NCBI GenBank assembly: GCA_009773565.1
Contig: WSXY01000011.1
Coordinates: forward strand, 1 to 60,789
Direction: 5' to 3'
Length of the DNA stretch: 60,789 nucleotides
From: Actinomycetota bacterium
GTDB taxonomy: Bacteria > Actinomycetota > Coriobacteriia > Anaerosomatales > Anaerosomataceae
Shown here: positions 25,736 through 34,642 of the stretch, in pieces
Position numbering within the stretch: the first letter of the stretch is position 1
How the letters are laid out: each line of letters begins with the position of its first letter
The notes under the pieces: model-generated
Told to the model about the DNA's origin: nothing
Databases searched by the model: none
The model's input: only the letters and a program-made list of their open reading frames with translations
Position numbers and translations under genes: made by a program

Positions 25736-27841
25736 CTAGCGAATCAAACGCACGTGGCAGTACGAGCAGAATGTCGGCTTGTGGCACTTGAAGCACGGCT
25801 CTGCACCATTCTTCTTGACGATCGCAGGGTGGAACGTACGCCATGCCTGCGTCGCTGAGGCACCTGTGTGGTGGCAGCTATCGCACATGAACTGGTTGTG
25901 GCAGTTCGTGCACACTGGCTTGGTGACCTTCTTGGCTGCAAAGTCCGCCTTGTGAGTGTCTTTGTAGTCACCGGCGTGCGGCATCGCGATCTTGTGGCAG
26001 GCCTTGCAGAACTTGGCCTCTACGCCACCGACGCCGTGGCAGTAATCGCACGAATCCTTCTGTGCCGAGTATGCGGCGCTATGCTTCGCGGCCTTTCCGA
26101 GCGCGAGGTTCCGCGTCCAGTCGCCAACCTTGTGCGAAGCCGGCACTGCCTTGAGCTTCACGTGGCAGTTCACGCAGAACGTCTTGTCCTCGTGGCACTT
26201 CTCGAAGCACTGAGCGGTACCGCCTGATGCCACCGGCACCGGGTGCTGCTTCTGCCATGCCACGCCGTTCTTGGCACCAGTGTGGTGACAATCGGAGCAC
26301 AGCTCCTTGAAGGTGTGGCAGTTGGCACACGTGGCCGGTGTCTTGCGACCTGACACGTGATTCTTCTTGAAGGTGTCGGGGTGCGGCATCTCCATACCGT
26401 GGCAGCTCTTGCAGAACTTCGCGTTGGTTCCGCCGGGACCGTGGCACACATCGCAACTATCGATCGCCTTTGTTGCGGCAAGCGTGTGCTTGCCGGAGGG
26501 TGCTGCGGGAGTGCCAGGGTACTTCGTCACGGTCAGCTTGTCGCGCAGCCACTTAGCGTCTTTGTGTGACGCCGGCAGCGGCTTGAGCTTGACGTGGCAA
26601 TCGACGCAGAACTTCTGCTCATGGCACTTGCCGAGACAGCCCTTCACACCATTGGTGGAGACGGCCTTGGCGTGCTGCGTGCCCCACTTGACCTTGGGAT
26701 CGTACTTCCAGTTCGATGCGGTGCCGTGGTGGCATTCGTTACAGAACTGGTAGTTCGTCTTCTTGGTGTTGTGGCACAGATCGCACTTGGCTGCCTTGGT
26801 CTTGGCGAGCTCGGGGTGCGACTTCGTCTTGAACTCTTCGGGGTGCGGCATCTCCATGCCGTGGCAGTCCATGCAGAACTTGTCGACTACGTGGCAGGTG
26901 CCGCAGTAGTTGATCGACTGCACCTCGGAGATCGGGAAGATGTGCTTGGTCTTGGTGCTTCCGCTGTAGGCGGCGGGCTGATCGTCAGCGCCCTCAAGAT
27001 CAGCTCCGACTTCCGTCGACTCTTCGGATGCCTCGGTCTCTGCCTCGCCCGTGAGCTTCTCGAACGTCGGCTTGCCCGTCGCGCGGTCTATGCGCGCCGT
27101 GGCCAACTTGGCGTGACCCTTAGGATAGAAGTCAGCACCATTGTGGTTGGCGGGCTTCAGCTTGAAGTCGGCCGGGTGGCATGCCGAGCACTTGCCCGGA
27201 GCCTTCTTGCCGTCTTTCGGCGCCTCGTTCGTGAGCGTGTGGCAACGGAAGCACGCTGTCATGGACATGAAGTCCGCATGCTTCTCGGAAATCTCGCCGG
27301 TCTTCGGGTTCTTGTTGACCATCTCGTAGTTCTTCTCGGGATGGGCAACACGGTTGTGACACACGGTGCAGTGGATCTCGTTCTCCTCGTGCACAGCGTG
27401 GTCGATGATGATCCCCTTGCTCGGGGTCACCACACGATTCTCCATGTTGTGGCACTGCGTGCACTGCTTGGAGCCCATGTGCAACTCGTTCAGGGCCAGC
27501 TTGCTCTCGGGGTTCAGCGGTGTCTCGTTTGTTTTCGTGTACAGCTGATACGCACCGATAACGCCGGCCTTGACCTTGTAGTACGTGAACGTCAGAGGAT
27601 CGGCGTTCACCGGCTCATGGCAGCTTAGACATGAAACCGTACTATGCGTGCCCGCACGGTAGGTGTTCATGGCATCGTCTTGCACGGAGTGACAACCCTC
27701 GTTACAGAACCAGTAGGTTGACGACGCACCGTACGCAAAGACGATGAACGCGGCCAAACCCAGGAGGACAACACCCGTCCAAATAATGAAACGTGGTCGC
27801 CGTACCGGATCTTTGAACCCGGCCAATGAGATCTTCGCCAT
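25736..27841 (-). CDS. Membrane-anchored multiheme cytochrome c with about 24 heme sites
   Basis: A 701-residue c-type cytochrome anchored by one N-terminal helix (about 18-39), with the rest outside the membrane. I count 21 CxxCH motifs and three CxxxCH motifs (CNEGCH at 46, CLGKCH at 402, CFEKCH at 545), so up to 24 hemes. Six lie in the N-terminal part (46-222). An acidic linker (about 260-290) follows. Then come three similar six-heme modules (313-430, 463-575, 598-701), each with the order CxxCH, FC-x-x-CHGMEMPH-like, CxxCH, CxxCHH, C-CH, FC-x-x-CHVK-like. Such proteins carry electrons to extracellular or periplasmic acceptors. ATG 27841 has GGGGGT six bases upstream. The 267 bases up to the chemoreceptor gene show no feature I trust. 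Confidence 0.93.
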   Translation of the reverse strand: MAKISLAGFKDPVRRPRFIIWTGVVLLGLAAFIVFAYGASSTYWFCNEGCHSVQDDAMNTYRAGTHSTVSCLSCHEPVNADPLTFTYYKVKAGVIGAYQLYTKTNETPLNPESKLALNELHMGSKQCTQCHNMENRVVTPSKGIIIDHAVHEENEIHCTVCHNRVAHPEKNYEMVNKNPKTGEISEKHADFMSMTACFRCHTLTNEAPKDGKKAPGKCSACHPADFKLKPANHNGADFYPKGHAKLATARIDRATGKPTFEKLTGEAETEASEESTEVGADLEGADDQPAAYSGSTKTKHIFPISEVQSINYCGTCHVVDKFCMDCHGMEMPHPEEFKTKSHPELAKTKAAKCDLCHNTKKTNYQFCNECHHGTASNWKYDPKVKWGTQHAKAVSTNGVKGCLGKCHEQKFCVDCHVKLKPLPASHKDAKWLRDKLTVTKYPGTPAAPSGKHTLAATKAIDSCDVCHGPGGTNAKFCKSCHGMEMPHPDTFKKNHVSGRKTPATCANCHTFKELCSDCHHTGAKNGVAWQKQHPVPVASGGTAQCFEKCHEDKTFCVNCHVKLKAVPASHKVGDWTRNLALGKAAKHSAAYSAQKDSCDYCHGVGGVEAKFCKACHKIAMPHAGDYKDTHKADFAAKKVTKPVCTNCHNQFMCDSCHHTGASATQAWRTFHPAIVKKNGAEPCFKCHKPTFCSYCHVRLIR

Positions 27842-28108
27842 CAACATACCCCCGTCTCGCGGGACACAGACCAACATGACATACGCAGACGCCTCCTCTT
27901 TCGAAGAAGCGCTTTTCCCTCTAGTTATGGGTGTTCGTCACCCAGGCTACCGTCCCTGCAAAAAAATGCGATTTTCGTGCACGAGATTGACTACCCGACC
28001 GGCACCCATCGGATCCACCCCGGTCCCCTCCCGCTCTTCTCCGCGCTAACTCTAGTGGAACGCTTGTGAATGAACAATACAAGCGGGGTCACTTTGAGCA
28101 GATTCGGC

Positions 28109-29269
28109 CTAGCGAACAACCATGATGTCGACGAGGGCGTTCAGTTCGACGATAGCCGACGTTATCTGCCTCGACGCCTGGGCCGCCTGCTGCGACACGG
28201 TGGCAACCTCCTTCATCGAGATGACGACCTGATCCGACGCGGTGCGCTGCTGCTGCGTCGCGATGGATATCTGTTTGGCGGCGTCGGTCGTCTCCTCAAC
28301 CTGTAGCACGATGCGCTCGAGAGCATCTTGGGTATTGGTCGCCATCTCGCGTCCTTCGGCTACCTTCTTGGCGGCTTTCTCCGTCTGCATAATGAGCGCC
28401 GACGTGGACGCCTGCATCTCCCGAACGACCCTGCCGATCTCCCGCGTCGACTCGGTGACCGACTCGGCAAGCTTACGAATCTCCTCGGCGACAACCGAGA
28501 ATCCCTTACCCGCGTCACCGGCACGAGCCGCCTCGATGGCGGCGTTGAGCGCAAGGATCTTCGTCTGCTCCGCGATCTCGTCAATGATCGTAAGGACCCG
28601 ACCGATTTCCTGGCTGCGTTCCCCGAGCGCAAGGATGCGGTCGGACGACTGCTGGGTGGTGACACGAATTTCCTCGATGCCGTCGGTCGTCTGCTGGACC
28701 GCGTGCATACCCTCTTCCGCGCTAGCGAGGGTCCGCTCCGCTACCCGAACAACCGCTTCGGAGTTGTCGGCGATCTGACTGGAGGTCTGGGCGAGCTCCT
28801 CGACTGTTGCCGATGTTTCAGTTACCGCTGCTGCCTGCTCGGACGAGCCGGATGCCTGCTGTTCGGCAGCTGCAAGCACTTCAGCGGTGAGCGTTCGCAT
28901 GTTGGTGTTCGCGCCTCGAATCTGATCGAGTAGGGAGGCCGCATTCGCAAAGACCCGCTCGAGTTCGCTGGTCAACGCCTCCAGCCCCTTGCTCTCGTGT
29001 GAAGCGATGCCAAGGGCGCGGCCCGCGGTACCGAGCACGCTCGACAAAACCCTTTCAGCGATACGAGACGAGATGAAGCTACACAACGTGCCCAGGCCGA
29101 CGCCCGCAGAGATGCAGGCGACGAGGAATACCCACCACGCAACCACGCTCTTCGGCTCGACGAAGATGAGCGAGAACACCGCGAAGAAGAGGCCGATCGC
29201 AGCACCGGCTCCCACCATGTTCCCGAGCATTATTCGACCCGTACCGCCGAGTCTGGAAGTGTCGTTCAC
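28109..29269 (-). CDS. Methyl-accepting chemotaxis protein without a sensor domain
   Basis: A 386-residue chemoreceptor. Two membrane helices (about 14-55) are separated by only a few residues, so there is no extracellular sensor domain. A long coiled-coil signalling domain follows with the conserved hairpin tip [20 protein letters not shown] and [19 protein letters not shown] 29269 is chosen because AGGAGG lies four bases before it. Lying upstream of the cytochrome gene on the same strand, it may sense membrane redox or energy state; that is inference. Confidence 0.9.
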   Translation of the reverse strand: MNDTSRLGGTGRIMLGNMVGAGAAIGLFFAVFSLIFVEPKSVVAWWVFLVACISAGVGLGTLCSFISSRIAERVLSSVLGTAGRALGIASHESKGLEALTSELERVFANAASLLDQIRGANTNMRTLTAEVLAAAEQQASGSSEQAAAVTETSATVEELAQTSSQIADNSEAVVRVAERTLASAEEGMHAVQQTTDGIEEIRVTTQQSSDRILALGERSQEIGRVLTIIDEIAEQTKILALNAAIEAARAGDAGKGFSVVAEEIRKLAESVTESTREIGRVVREMQASTSALIMQTEKAAKKVAEGREMATNTQDALERIVLQVEETTDAAKQISIATQQQRTASDQVVISMKEVATVSQQAAQASRQITSAIVELNALVDIMVVR

Positions 29270-29395
29270 GTATCCTCCTGTCAAAGCCGCGCCGCTCTCC
29301 TCCGGGGGCGCTCAACTCCTGTTCACATACTAGCCGACTCGCCCCTCGGAACGAACCGGCGCTTTGATCGCGGAGAAGGGCGCTCGAATCGAGAC

Positions 29396-29425
29396 TTGTG
29401 CGTGATACCCTATGGGGTATATATT
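29396..29425 (+). promoter_or_regulatory. Promoter with a CsoR/CstR-like operator
   Basis: TTGTGC (29396-29401), an 18-base spacer and TATATT (29420-29425) form a plausible promoter about 100 bases before the start at 29530. The spacer holds ATACCC-TATG-GGGTAT (29405-29420), a G-tract inverted repeat of the kind bound by CsoR-family repressors (copper, persulfide). The regulator itself is not in the window. Confidence 0.55.
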
Positions 29426-29529
29426 GTGGCACATAGGCGTTCCGCTGAACGAGAACCGTCCCGGCGTGAGCACCATTTCCGATCGGGCGTGTCCCGGCCG
29501 AGCCGTAGGTCACATCTAGGAGGAGCCTA

Positions 29530-29859
29530 ATGGGTACTGTCACCGTCGAAATCTATGATTTCCCCGCCGAGTCCACCTGTTTCAGTGGAGGCTGAGGTCC
29601 TACCTGGTCTCCGGAGGAGATCACCACAATTATCCGTGCGGAGATGGAGAACCGATTTGGTGATTCCGCCTCTATCGTCTACCACGACACAACCCAAGAC
29701 GAGACGAGAGCGAAGCACGCGCACATCATCGATACGATTCGCGAACAAGGGCTCGTGTACCCGGTGACCGTGATTGACGGCGAGCCCCTCTACGAGGGAT
29801 CTGTTTCGTATCCGGCGATTCTTCGAGCAGTACAAACACGGCTCTCGGAGACGTGCTAG
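29530..29859 (+). CDS. Putative selenoprotein: small thioredoxin-like protein with in-frame UGA
   Basis: The frame begins at ATG 29530 behind AGGAGGAG, runs 21 codons (MGTVTVEIYDFPAES..., then TCFSGG), meets TGA at 29593-29595, and continues in the same frame GPTWSPEEITT... for 87 codons to TAG-type closure at 29859. Read through, it gives a 109-residue protein with a beta-alpha-beta pattern and a late YPVTVIDGEP that looks like the cis-proline loop of thioredoxin folds. The UGA falls where such proteins carry a redox cysteine (C-F-S-G-G-U-G-P), so selenocysteine is the best reading. A hairpin follows the UGA at a suitable distance (29605-29623). Alternatives: a genuine nonsense mutation, or translation only from ATG 29644, which has no good ribosome-binding site. 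A terminator follows at 29890. Confidence 0.6.
29605..29623 (+). promoter_or_regulatory. SECIS-like hairpin after the UGA
   Basis: TGGTCTCC (29605-29612) pairs with GGAGATCA (29616-29623), eight pairs with one G-U, around loop GGA. The first loop base is G and begins 17 bases after the UGA. Bacterial SECIS elements are short hairpins with a G near the start of the apical loop, within about 16-37 bases of the UGA. The fit is structural only; SelB specificity cannot be judged by eye. Confidence 0.45.
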
Positions 29860-29889
29860 GCCCTAACAAACCTGACTGAACGCCCTGAC

Positions 29890-29920
29890 GCCGCCCGAAG
29901 ACTCTCCGGGCGGCTTTTCT
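29890..29920 (+). terminator. Rho-independent terminator of the putative selenoprotein gene
   Basis: GCCGCCCG (29890-29897) and CGGGCGGC (29907-29914) form an eight-bp GC stem with a nine-base loop followed by TTTTCT. It lies 30 bases after the stop at 29859, so the small gene is monocistronic. It also touches the end of the convergent DnaJ-like gene. Confidence 0.85.
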
Positions 29921-30221
29921 ACACTCCGGACCGACTGTGACGCTCACGATAGAGGCCAACGAGACCAGCGTCCCAGAAGACCTCCCAGCCAGAACGAAGT
30001 CGGGCCTCTCCAACACGAGACTCGTCATAGCGCCGACGAAGAACCGGATCACCCAATACGGCATACGCCTCATTGATGAGCCGCATCCTGTGAGCAGTCC
30101 GGGGAGTCGCCGCCGTGTCAGGGTGATACTTCAGCGCCAAAGCGCGATACGCCTTCTCGATGACTTCCGGCTCCGCGTTGCGCGCCACCTGTAGAGCCGC
30201 GTAGTACTCGGGTACCGTCAC
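29919..30221 (-). CDS. Short J-domain (DnaJ-like) protein
   Basis: A 100-residue protein with an N-terminal J domain (about 3-66): YYAALQVARNAEPEVIEKAY, the HPD tripeptide in LALKYHPDTA, and INEAYAVLGDPVLRRRYD. The J domain would stimulate a DnaK-type Hsp70. There is no G/F, zinc or substrate-binding region, so it is a co-chaperone of the short type. It starts one base after the penicillin-binding protein gene stops. Confidence 0.9.
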   Translation of the reverse strand: MTVPEYYAALQVARNAEPEVIEKAYRALALKYHPDTAATPRTAHRMRLINEAYAVLGDPVLRRRYDESRVGEARLRSGWEVFWDAGLVGLYRERHSRSGV

Positions 30222-32213
30222 TTAGTGCTCCCTGCAGACCGTATCCGGAACAAGGCCCGGCTCTAAGTCGATCTCGACGGTGTTGGGACAACGACTGTTC
30301 GCAAGAAGGAAGGTGTCCGTGCAGACGGTGACCCTTGTCTGCGTCGCGGGTCCGGATGCTTCTGCAGAACCGGTGCCATTGGGCTTCACAGTGGCCGTGC
30401 GCGCTCCAACGGCCACGTCCATGAAGTACTTCCAGATGCGCGCAGGGTAACTGCCGCCCGTCACACGAATGCCGTGGACGTTCATCATCGAAACCTGGCC
30501 TTCCGGGTGCCCCACCCAGACAGCGGTACACAGGTCTCCGCTGTACCCCACGAACCAGGCATCACGATACGCCTGAGTGGTGCCGGTCTTACCTGCAGCC
30601 CAGCGGTTGAGCCGGGCCGCCTGACCCGTCCCCTTCTGCACGACGTCTCCCAGCATTGAGGAAGCCTGCTGCGCGACCTTGACCTCGATAGCGCGCACTC
30701 CCGTTTGCTCGGGCTGATAGACGAGAGTACCGACGTCATCCGTGACCGTTAAAATACCCGTCGGTTCCCGACGAATGCCACCCGAAGCAATCGTCCCGTA
30801 CGCTGAGGCCATTTCCAGCGGCGAGACACCCGTTCTCAGACCTCCGAGCGCGATGGCGGGGTTCGGCTCGAGCGGCGTGGTGATGCCCATCGCCTTCGCA
30901 GTTTTGACAACATCCTCGGCGCCGACCTTCATGATGAGCCGCGCGTAGACGGCGTTCACCGACCAGTCGGTCGCCGCAGCAAGTGTCATGGACCCGCTCG
31001 TGTAGCTGTTCTCGTAGTTCTGAACCGTCCACACACCGTCTGTCACCTCGACCGAGTACGGTGCGGCAGAGAATACGTCCTTCGCTCGCACCCCCTCGCC
31101 AAGCGCGGTGACGAGAACGAAGGGCTTGAACGCCGATCCCGGCTGGCGACGCCCTTGCACCGCGAGGTTGAACTTGTCTTTCGTGAAATCCCTGCCGCCC
31201 ACCATAGCGAGGACTCTGCCGTTGGTATGGTCGACACAGACGATTGCGACAGATGGATCCTTCACATCCGGGAGGTTCACCCTTACCGCCAGCTCGGCAC
31301 GTTTCTGCAACGCGGGATCGATGGTGGTGTAGACCCGCAGTCCCCCCTGGAAGACCATCTCCGAGCCGAGCTCATCAATGAGCGCCTGTTTTACGTACTC
31401 GACAAAGTACGGTGCCACGGCCGGGACGGCCGATGGCGCGACGAGCACAACGGGCTCAGCGACTGCAGCACGCTCCTCTGCCACCGAAATATAGCCCTGA
31501 ACGCGCATCTTACCGAGCACAACATCGCGCCGACGCCGGGCAGCATCAGGGTCAGAAGAGGGACTATAGCGAGACGGAGACTGGACAACTCCCGCGAGTA
31601 GAGCCGACTCCGAGAGCGTCAAATCGACCGCATGCTTTCCGAAGTAGCGAGTTGCCGCGCTCTCGACCCCATAGGAACCTTCACCAAAGTAGACGAGGTT
31701 GAGGTACGTCTCGAGCACGCGCTGCTTGTCGGCCCTTGTTTCGAGCTGATAGGCCATAAGCGCTTCACGTATCTTGCGGGTAAGCGTTCTCTCCCCGTCG
31801 GTGAACAGGAGTTTGACCACCTGCTGGGTGATGGTGCTCCCGCCCTGGCGAGTCTCCCCGCTCTCCGCATTCGCCCTAAGCGCGCGGAGGATAGCTTCTG
31901 TATCGACGCCCTTGTGTTTGTAGAAGCGTTCATCCTCGATGGCGATGACCGCATCGCGCATGGACTCGGGAATCTGGTCGAACGCGACGACCGTCCGATC
32001 CTGCTCCCCATGCCACTCCGCGAGAACTGTCTCATCCGCAGCGTAGACAATGGATGTCCGCGCCGGCCGGAACGCCGCGCCATCCGCAGAGAGGTTTGGG
32101 AGCGTGCGCGACAGCTGGAAGAGATACGCGCCAACCACCAGGAAGAATACACACAACACAGCGAGCACGCTCGCTGCTATGCGTAGTATGCGCGTCAGAC
32201 GAGGGGAGTACAC
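30222..32213 (-). CDS. Class A penicillin-binding protein (glycosyltransferase-transpeptidase)
   Basis: Bifunctional peptidoglycan synthase of 663 residues: cytoplasmic tail, one membrane helix (about 10-33), GT51 domain (about 55-230; IEDERFYKHKGVD, GGSTITQQVVKLLF, YLNLVYFGEGSYGVE) and transpeptidase domain (about 300-600) with SxxK in RQPGSAFKPF, SVN in DWSVNAVYA, and KTGTT. The C-terminal tail is short with two cysteines. It is cotranscribed with the short DnaJ-like gene. Confidence 0.95.
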   Translation of the reverse strand: MYSPRLTRILRIAASVLAVLCVFFLVVGAYLFQLSRTLPNLSADGAAFRPARTSIVYAADETVLAEWHGEQDRTVVAFDQIPESMRDAVIAIEDERFYKHKGVDTEAILRALRANAESGETRQGGSTITQQVVKLLFTDGERTLTRKIREALMAYQLETRADKQRVLETYLNLVYFGEGSYGVESAATRYFGKHAVDLTLSESALLAGVVQSPSRYSPSSDPDAARRRRDVVLGKMRVQGYISVAEERAAVAEPVVLVAPSAVPAVAPYFVEYVKQALIDELGSEMVFQGGLRVYTTIDPALQKRAELAVRVNLPDVKDPSVAIVCVDHTNGRVLAMVGGRDFTKDKFNLAVQGRRQPGSAFKPFVLVTALGEGVRAKDVFSAAPYSVEVTDGVWTVQNYENSYTSGSMTLAAATDWSVNAVYARLIMKVGAEDVVKTAKAMGITTPLEPNPAIALGGLRTGVSPLEMASAYGTIASGGIRREPTGILTVTDDVGTLVYQPEQTGVRAIEVKVAQQASSMLGDVVQKGTGQAARLNRWAAGKTGTTQAYRDAWFVGYSGDLCTAVWVGHPEGQVSMMNVHGIRVTGGSYPARIWKYFMDVAVGARTATVKPNGTGSAEASGPATQTRVTVCTDTFLLANSRCPNTVEIDLEPGLVPDTVCREH

Positions 32214-32334
32214 ACGTCCTCCAGAACCTCACGACACTCGCAGCAGCTGGAGCACCGAAGACCACGCTAGATGCCCATGTCCAGTATGCTGTGTGCAGGA
32301 TTCACGCTCAGGGATCAAGGAGCGATCCAAGCAC

Positions 32335-33159
32335 ATGGTAGCACGCCCCGTACCGACCCATAGCGACCAACCCGCCGCGCGCACGAGCGCGCCCGCGCGC
32401 CTCTTCACAACGTGGCGCGTGCTGCTCACGCGCGTGGGACGAGGCATCGCCCTGGAGGTGCAAGCTGCGCTCAATGGCCTGAGACGCGGAGCATCCCGAA
32501 CCACGAATCTGGTCGCGCAGGGATCACGCCGCGCGATGAGGGACTCTCGCGAAGGACTTGGCCTGATCGGAGACAGTCTCGCCTGGCTCTTCAATGGCTG
32601 GCGTAGGGTAGTAACCCGAACAGCCGCCACCCTTCGTCCGCAAGAACGCCTTGCCTCAACCCGCAGGACCCTGACTGACGCCATCATGCTCATCAAGCAA
32701 CCGGCGTCGTTCGGTCTCCTCGACGCTTCCCGAGCAGACCGTCTGGCCGCACTCGGCTTTCGTTCGTATCTGCTTGGCTCAGCGGGAGCGATTGCTATTG
32801 GATGGACGACGGCAGGGAGCCCTGGGGTGGCCATCGCGTCAGCGCTGACAAGCGCACTGTGGGCAGGGGCGCGACTTGCGATTCTCGTGGCACTGGCCCC
32901 CCGGGGTAATCGCGCTCGCATGATCACCGTCGCGGTATGGTGCGCATCGCTTCTTCCCTACCTCATTGGCGCAACAGAGGGCTTGCGTTTCGTTGCGCTG
33001 GCAGGGTCTGCGTTCATATGTCTCGGCGCACTTCGTGGCGTTGGCGTTCAGGCTCCGACTGCTCGCACCATGACCGCCTGGGCATACGGCGGACAGGTTG
33101 GCGTGTCGTTGCTCGGCTGGCTCCTCAGAGGCGGACTTGCCGTTCTCGCCAGTCTCTAG
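32335..33159 (+). CDS. Unknown membrane protein
   Basis: A 274-residue protein: a basic, arginine-rich cytoplasmic N-terminal half (to about residue 125), then about four or five hydrophobic segments, the layout of a Yip1-like small integral membrane protein, though I do not recognise it firmly. The start ATG 32335 has AAGGAG 12 bases upstream, which is far; an internal GTG is possible. It converges with the EamA gene and overlaps it by four bases. Confidence 0.65.
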   Translation: MVARPVPTHSDQPAARTSAPARLFTTWRVLLTRVGRGIALEVQAALNGLRRGASRTTNLVAQGSRRAMRDSREGLGLIGDSLAWLFNGWRRVVTRTAATLRPQERLASTRRTLTDAIMLIKQPASFGLLDASRADRLAALGFRSYLLGSAGAIAIGWTTAGSPGVAIASALTSALWAGARLAILVALAPRGNRARMITVAVWCASLLPYLIGATEGLRFVALAGSAFICLGALRGVGVQAPTARTMTAWAYGGQVGVSLLGWLLRGGLAVLASL

Positions 33160-34070
33160 ACCGCCGCTAGCTCCTCGGTATGAACGCCGTCCCGTGGCTG
33201 CCGCCACTCGGCAGCAACGACTCCGGCCACAACAAGTGCCGCGCCGGCAAGCTGCATCGGCTCAAGTCGCTCACCGAGGAAGACGGCGGCCATCGCGATT
33301 GTAAAGAGCGGTTCTGTAGTTGAGACGATTGCGGCCTGAGCGGGACCAAGCCTGCGAACACCGTTCAAGTAGAGCAGCACGGCAAGGAACGTCGGGACGA
33401 TGACGATAAGTATGAGCAACCACCACAGCGTCGGCGTCCACGCAGTGGTCGACAGTGTGCCGCCGGTGATAATCGTCAGGATGCCGATTGCGACCGCGGA
33501 AATCCCGAACGTGTAGGTCATGAGGACGAGACGCGGCCGGCCACCCATCACGCGATAAGAAAGCAGATTGAAGACCGAGTAGCCAAGCGCTGCTCCAAGG
33601 CCGAGAAGCACGCCCGGCAGCGTCGCATCCACCTTCTCGGAGAAGAGTCCGACGACAAGCGCACAGCCGGCAAAGGTCAGCGTGATAGCGACGAGGCGAT
33701 TGCGCGTAAGTCTCTCTCCGAGGAAGGCAGCGCTCAAGAGCGCGACCATGGCAGGATAGGTGTAGAGGAGTACCGCCACGACTGACGCAGTGGCGTACTT
33801 CAGTGCGAAGAAGAAGCAGACTGACGCGGCACCGTAACCCGTGAGGGACAGGGCGGCGAACTTACGGATGTCGGCCGCGCCTGAAATGAGGGCCCGGGGA
33901 GAACGAATGAGCTGGTAGGCAGCCATGAGGACCGTAACAAGCGCAAATCGCCACGCCAGGAGCGGCAGCGGCGATACGCCTTCCCGGTATGCGAGACCGG
34001 TCAGGATTGCGAGCGTCGCGAAGCATGCTGCCGAGACAACAACCGCGACGAGCGAGACTCTCCGATCCAT
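33156..34070 (-). CDS. EamA/DMT-family transporter
   Basis: A 304-residue drug/metabolite transporter with ten membrane helices arranged as two EamA repeats; the second ends LEPMQLAGAALVVAGVVAAE and the first has LLYTYPAMVALLSAAFLGERLT. Substrate unknown, typically a metabolite exporter. I chose ATG 34070 (MDRRVSL) since GAGGAG lies four bases upstream. Confidence 0.88.
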   Translation of the reverse strand: MDRRVSLVAVVVSAACFATLAILTGLAYREGVSPLPLLAWRFALVTVLMAAYQLIRSPRALISGAADIRKFAALSLTGYGAASVCFFFALKYATASVVAVLLYTYPAMVALLSAAFLGERLTRNRLVAITLTFAGCALVVGLFSEKVDATLPGVLLGLGAALGYSVFNLLSYRVMGGRPRLVLMTYTFGISAVAIGILTIITGGTLSTTAWTPTLWWLLILIVIVPTFLAVLLYLNGVRRLGPAQAAIVSTTEPLFTIAMAAVFLGERLEPMQLAGAALVVAGVVAAEWRQPRDGVHTEELAAV

Positions 34071-34190
34071 AACGCTCCTCTTCTCGACCAAACGAAGCGT
34101 CACCGTCCCACGAGAGACGTACCACGTCAAGCCATGCGGATAGCGCGAGTGTTAGACTGCGACGGTTGGGGTGTCGAGTCGGAGGTCTAC

Positions 34191-34586
34191 GTGCGCGAGA
34201 AGCTACTTCCCCTGGTGATCAGAACACTCAAATGGCCTGCGGTCGTAGGCTGGATGGGTGTGATCTTTGGCCTCTCGAGCCTGACGGGGCAACAGCTGGC
34301 CGGCTCGCTGATTCCGGCGGGGTGGAGTTCACTTGGCCATTTCGGCGAGTATGCAATCCTTGGATTGCTCCTCCTCGTCGCCCTGGGATCACGGGACCGT
34401 GCAATCGCGGCAATTGCACTCGCCTCCGCATATGGCATCACGGACGAGCTGCATCAACTCTTCGTCCCCGGCCGAACGTCTGATCCTGTCGACTGGCTTG
34501 TCGATACCGCGGGGGCCGCCACAGGTGTCTTCATCGCGATTCTGATAATGCGCACGATTCAGGTGCGTCGCGAACGCCAGAACTAA
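34191..34586 (+). CDS. VanZ-family membrane protein
   Basis: A 131-residue protein with four membrane helices. The VanZ pattern is seen in HFGEYAILGLLLLVAL, ITDELHQLFVPGRTSDPVDW and DTAGAATGVF. VanZ gives low teicoplanin resistance in enterococci; most members have no known role. GTG 34191 has GGAGG five bases upstream. Confidence 0.88.
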   Translation: MREKLLPLVIRTLKWPAVVGWMGVIFGLSSLTGQQLAGSLIPAGWSSLGHFGEYAILGLLLLVALGSRDRAIAAIALASAYGITDELHQLFVPGRTSDPVDWLVDTAGAATGVFIAILIMRTIQVRRERQN

Positions 34587-34642
34587 GAGCCCGGTACGCG
34601 AAATCGCGGGTCGGCCGGGACACAGCGAGCATGACCGGGTAG

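Noticed and set aside
26594-27628. Open frame of 344 codons on the plus strand opposite the cytochrome gene
   Set aside because: Shadow frame produced by repeated cysteine-histidine codons of the cytochrome.
27842-28108. Possible c-di-GMP or cGAMP (GEMM) riboswitch before the cytochrome gene
   Set aside because: Such elements precede multiheme cytochromes in Geobacter, but the required core and GACGCAAAGC-type segment are absent; only scattered hairpins and a T-run are seen.
29644-29859. A 71-codon gene starting at ATG 29644 instead of a UGA-read-through gene
   Set aside because: No ribosome-binding site precedes it, and the strong ribosome-binding site, in-frame coding and promoter all point to the start at 29530.
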